16,773 nucleotides of DNA from Clostridiales bacterium (lineage in GTDB: Bacteria; Bacillota; Clostridia; Lachnospirales; Lachnospiraceae), in the NCBI GenBank assembly GCA_003343625.1, contig QAKV01000025.1, forward strand, positions 1 through 16,773, written 5' to 3'. Both the position numbers and the translations under genes were made by a program. Shown piece after piece: positions 13,824 to 16,773 of this stretch (its first letter is position 1; each line of letters begins with the position of its first letter). The notes beneath the pieces were generated by a model. It was given only the letters and a program-made list of their open reading frames with translations, was not told where the DNA came from and ran no database searches.

Positions 13824-15251
13824 ATGAAATATGCTTACAATCCGAAATCGAAATGCGCGGACGAATTCATTAACCATGAGGAGATCCTGGAAACCCTGGA
13901 CTATGCGGAAAAAAACAGGCACAACCGGGAACTGATCGACGAAATTTTGAATAAGGCCCGGGAGAGAAAGGGCTTAAGCCACCGGGATGCGGCCGTTTTG
14001 CTGGACTGCGATCTGGAGGATAAAAATCGGGAGATTTTCGCTCTGGCGGAGCAGATCAAGAAGGATTTTTACGGGAACCGGATCGTCATGTTCGCCCCTT
14101 TGTATCTGTCCAATTACTGCGTAAACGGCTGCGTTTACTGCCCTTACCACGCGAAAAACCGCCACATTCCCAGAAAGAAGCTGACGCAGGAGGAGATCCG
14201 CCAGGAGGTCATCGCCCTGCAGGATATGGGGCATAAGCGCCTGGCGCTGGAGACCGGGGAAGATCCGGTGAACAATCCCATCGAATACGTGCTGGAGAGC
14301 ATTAAGACCATTTACAGCATCAGGCATAAAAACGGGGCCATTCGACGGGTGAACGTCAACATCGCGGCCACCACGGTGGAAAATTATCGCAAACTCAAGG
14401 AAGCGGGCATCGGCACTTACATTCTCTTTCAGGAAACTTACCATAAGGAAAGCTACTTAAAGCTCCATCCCACGGGCCCGAAACACGACTATAACTATCA
14501 TACGGAAGCCATGGATCGGGCGATGGAAGGCGGAATCGACGATGTGGGCTGCGGCGTGCTGTTCGGCCTGGAACTCTATCGCTATGAGTTCGCAGGGCTT
14601 TTAATGCATGCGGAGCATCTGGAAGCGGTTTACGGCGTGGGGCCACACACCATCAGCGTGCCTCGGATCCGCCGGGCGGACGACATCGATCCGGACGTAT
14701 TCGACAACGGGATCGACGATGATACTTTCGCCAAAATCGTGGCCTGCATCCGAATCGCCGTCCCCTATACGGGCATGATCGTTTCCACCAGGGAGAGCCA
14801 GAAATGCAGGGAGCGGGTACTCCATCTGGGCATTTCCCAGATTTCCGGCGGCTCCCGAACCAGCGTGGGCGGCTATGTGGAAGAAGAGCCGGAGGACGAA
14901 AAGTCCGAGCAGTTCGAAGTCAGCGACCGCCGTTCTCTGGACGAAGTGGTGAACTGGCTGATGGGCATGGGCTATATTCCCAGTTTCTGCACGGCCTGCT
15001 ATCGGGAAGGGCGTACCGGCGATCGTTTCATGTCCCTGTGCAAGTCCGGCCAGATCCAGAACTGCTGTCTGCCCAACGCCCTGATGACTTTAAAGGAATA
15101 TCTGATGGATTACGCTTCCGAAGATACGAAGAAAAAAGGACTGGAACTGATTCAGAAAGAAATCCGGAATATTCCGAAGGAACAGGTGCGGCAGATCGTC
15201 TGCCACCATCTGGAAGAAATCGAAAAAGGAAATCGGGATTTCAGATTTTGA
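13824..15251 (+). CDS. hydG: [FeFe]-hydrogenase maturation radical SAM protein HydG (tyrosine lyase)
   Basis: A 475-residue enzyme, the usual HydG length. The radical-SAM cluster ligands are Cys99, Cys103 and Cys106 in SNYCVNGCVYCPYH. The C-terminal auxiliary cluster motif CX2CX22C is intact at Cys389, Cys392 and Cys415 (FCTACYREG through QNCCLPNA). The segments ALETGEDPVNNPIEYVL and FQETYHKESYLKLHPTGPKHDY are typical. HydG splits tyrosine into p-cresol, CO and cyanide and builds the Fe(CO)2(CN) unit on its auxiliary cluster. The frame is open upstream to a TTG at 13698, but that extension overlaps hydE and is polar and unlike HydG. The ATG at 13824 gives the family N-terminus (MKYAYNPKSKCADEFINHEEI). 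Purine-rich AAAGGGAAAA (13810-13819) precedes it, with GAGGGAG further up (13803-13809). Confidence 0.95.
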   Translation: MKYAYNPKSKCADEFINHEEILETLDYAEKNRHNRELIDEILNKARERKGLSHRDAAVLLDCDLEDKNREIFALAEQIKKDFYGNRIVMFAPLYLSNYCVNGCVYCPYHAKNRHIPRKKLTQEEIRQEVIALQDMGHKRLALETGEDPVNNPIEYVLESIKTIYSIRHKNGAIRRVNVNIAATTVENYRKLKEAGIGTYILFQETYHKESYLKLHPTGPKHDYNYHTEAMDRAMEGGIDDVGCGVLFGLELYRYEFAGLLMHAEHLEAVYGVGPHTISVPRIRRADDIDPDVFDNGIDDDTFAKIVACIRIAVPYTGMIVSTRESQKCRERVLHLGISQISGGSRTSVGGYVEEEPEDEKSEQFEVSDRRSLDEVVNWLMGMGYIPSFCTACYREGRTGDRFMSLCKSGQIQNCCLPNALMTLKEYLMDYASEDTKKKGLELIQKEIRNIPKEQVRQIVCHHLEEIEKGNRDFRF

Positions 15252-15265
15252 AAGGATGAGAGTTT

Positions 15266-16552
15266 ATGGGACTGAATGAAACGCCCTCTGCCGAGCGGGT
15301 GCATATCGGCTTTTTCGGCAGGAAAAACGCGGGCAAATCCAGCGTCATGAACGCGGTGACAGGTCAGGATCTTTCCGTGGTCTCCCCTGTCGGGGGGACC
15401 ACCACCGATCCGGTTCAAAAGGCTATGGAACTTTTGCCCATCGGGCCGGTAGTGCTTATGGACACGCCGGGACTGGACGATGAAGGACAGCTGGGCAGCC
15501 TGCGGGTGAAAAAGAGCCTTCAGGCCCTCAACAAAACCGATGCCGCAGTGATCGTCATCGATGGGACGGAAGGGATTGGAGCGGAGGATACAGAGCTGAT
15601 CGCCCGGATCCGCAAAAAGAAGATCCCTTTCCTGCTCGTTTTGAATAAAGCGGATCTCGTTTCTGAACAGGAGAGAAAAGCCGTCATCGCAGCCGTCAGG
15701 GAAAGCGGGGGCGACATCGTCCCACGACCGGAAGGAGATGAAACCGACGGCACGCAGACGGCTGTGCCGGTTCTCTGGATCAGCGCCAAAACCGGAGAGG
15801 GGATCGGAGCGCTCAAGGAAGAGCTGGGCCGCACGGCGGTTTTGGAAAAGAAAGAAAAGCCTTTGGTTCGCGATCTGATCCGCCCGGGGGATTCGGTCGT
15901 TCTGGTGATCCCCATCGATTCTTCCGCCCCGAAGGGACGTCTGATCCTGCCCCAGCAGCAGACTATCCGGGATGTACTGGACGGGGACGGTATCGTGACG
16001 GCGGTGAAGGAAACGGGCCTTGCGGACGCGCTGAAACGGATGGGGCAAAAACCGGCGCTGGTGATCACGGACAGCCAGGCTTTTCAAACCGTGGCGGCCC
16101 AGACGCCAGGCGATGTCCTTCTGACTTCGTTTTCCATCCTTTTCGCCCGCTATAAGGGCAATCTGGAGGATGCGGTGCGGGGAGTGCGCGCTCTGGATCG
16201 GCTCCGGGACGGGGATCGGATTCTGATTTCCGAAGGCTGCACCCATCACCGCCAGTGCGGAGATATCGGGACCGTGAAGCTGCCGGCCTGGATCCGCGGC
16301 TATACGGGGAAGGATCTTTCATTTTCCTTCACTTCCGGAACCGGATTCCCGGATGAGCTGTCGGAATACGCGCTGATCGTGCACTGCGGCGGCTGTATGT
16401 TAAACGAGAGGGAGATGAAATACCGCCTGGCCTGTGCGAAAGACCAGCGGGTACCCATGACCAACTACGGGATCCTGATCGCCCATGTGAACGGAATTTT
16501 AAAGCGCAGCGTGGAGCCGTTCCCGGAGATCTGTCGGCTGCTTCAGGGATAG
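15266..16552 (+). CDS. hydF: [FeFe]-hydrogenase H-cluster maturation GTPase HydF
   Basis: A 428-residue GTPase scaffold. The N-terminal G domain has GRKNAGKS (18-25, P-loop), GGTTTDPV (43-50, switch I), DTPG (66-69) and NKAD (127-130). The C-terminal part carries the cluster motif CxH...HCxxC: Cys325 and His327 (EGCTHHRQC) and His373-Cys374, Cys377 (VHCGGCM), so all expected ligands are present. HydF binds a [4Fe-4S] cluster, receives the diiron subcluster precursor and hands it to the hydrogenase. The ATG at 15266 lies 14 bases after the hydG stop, with AAGGATGAG (15252-15260) before it. It is the last gene of the operon, followed by an 86-base spacer and an intrinsic terminator. Confidence 0.95.
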   Translation: MGLNETPSAERVHIGFFGRKNAGKSSVMNAVTGQDLSVVSPVGGTTTDPVQKAMELLPIGPVVLMDTPGLDDEGQLGSLRVKKSLQALNKTDAAVIVIDGTEGIGAEDTELIARIRKKKIPFLLVLNKADLVSEQERKAVIAAVRESGGDIVPRPEGDETDGTQTAVPVLWISAKTGEGIGALKEELGRTAVLEKKEKPLVRDLIRPGDSVVLVIPIDSSAPKGRLILPQQQTIRDVLDGDGIVTAVKETGLADALKRMGQKPALVITDSQAFQTVAAQTPGDVLLTSFSILFARYKGNLEDAVRGVRALDRLRDGDRILISEGCTHHRQCGDIGTVKLPAWIRGYTGKDLSFSFTSGTGFPDELSEYALIVHCGGCMLNEREMKYRLACAKDQRVPMTNYGILIAHVNGILKRSVEPFPEICRLLQG

Positions 16553-16638
16553 GTCCTTGCGCGGAAGTCGCCGGTCAGTTGCAAAAGATAAGAGTGAACA
16601 GCGTATGCTGTGAGCTGATCGTGAGTATCGTGGGGGCT

Positions 16639-16669
16639 GGGGCTATCGGGAAATAGATAGCCCCTTTTT
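16639..16669 (+). terminator. Intrinsic terminator of the hyd operon
   Basis: GGGGCTATC (16639-16647) pairs perfectly with GATAGCCCC (16656-16664) around an 8-base loop, followed by TTTTT (16665-16669). Another small hairpin ACAGC/GCTGT with GTAT loop (16598-16602 / 16607-16611) stands between the hydF stop and the terminator. Confidence 0.85.
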
Positions 16670-16773
16670 ATCACGAGATACACCGGAAAGAATACGCACA
16701 AATGTAATTTGCTCCTAAACTTTTATGCTTGTAGTTTTCGAGTTTCTTTCAGAATTGTTTAAGGGTTTTGCAA
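16670..16773. other. AT-rich sequence at the right edge, unassigned
   Basis: Base composition drops sharply after the terminator. On the minus strand a frame is open from the window edge (16771) to a TAG at 16715-16717, reading AKPLNNSERNSKTTSIKV. It could be the tail of a convergent gene, but 18 residues are too few to identify it. No tRNA, CRISPR repeat or recognised element end was seen. Confidence 0.25.

Noticed and set aside
16670..16773. CRISPR repeat or attachment site at the right edge
   Set aside because: Only a single copy of any motif is visible, with no repeat-spacer pattern and no tRNA.

Overview
The window looks like chromosome of a strictly anaerobic, fairly high-GC Clostridia (Lachnospiraceae-type Firmicute). 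The reasons are strong AGGAGG-type ribosome binding sites, a complete [FeFe]-hydrogenase maturation set, an IS1182-type transposase, and a KDPG aldolase fused to a glyoxalase-fold domain, an architecture I recall from gut Clostridia. The taxonomic call is inference. All clear genes are on the + strand.

Layout. 1-~953: 3' part of an IS1182-family insertion sequence, cut by the window edge, ending in a near-perfect hairpin. 1096-5349: a full-length Lhr-type DNA helicase. 5360-10628: a four-gene sugar-acid operon behind its own promoter: KDPG aldolase with a C-terminal VOC domain, 2-keto-3-deoxygluconate kinase, an IlvD/Edd-family dehydratase and a class-3-like aldehyde dehydrogenase. 10629-12002: an AT-richer insert with repeated promoter-like elements and an AAA+/DUF4143 ATPase. 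12003-12356: a gene-free stretch with a promoter, several hairpins and a terminator, which looks like an RNA leader. 12357-16552: a hydrogenase maturation operon (TM1266-like small protein, hydE, hydG, hydF), closed by an intrinsic terminator at 16639-16669. The last ~100 bases are AT-rich and unassigned.

How the genes work together. The dehydratase would convert an aldonic acid to 2-keto-3-deoxygluconate, the kinase would make KDPG, and the aldolase would split it to pyruvate and glyceraldehyde-3-phosphate: a semi-phosphorylative Entner-Doudoroff route. The aldehyde dehydrogenase may oxidise a side or alternative aldehyde. No transporter or regulator for this route lies in the window. HydE, HydG and HydF build and deliver the diiron subcluster of the [FeFe]-hydrogenase active site; the hydrogenase itself is not here. 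Fermentation of sugar acids and hydrogen evolution would fit together physiologically, but the window shows no direct regulatory link.

No clearly novel defence or mobile system was found. The best leads are the hyd leader RNA, the probable CTG start of the TM1266-like gene, the aldolase-VOC fusion with its pathway context, and the inserted ATPase with its repeated upstream elements.
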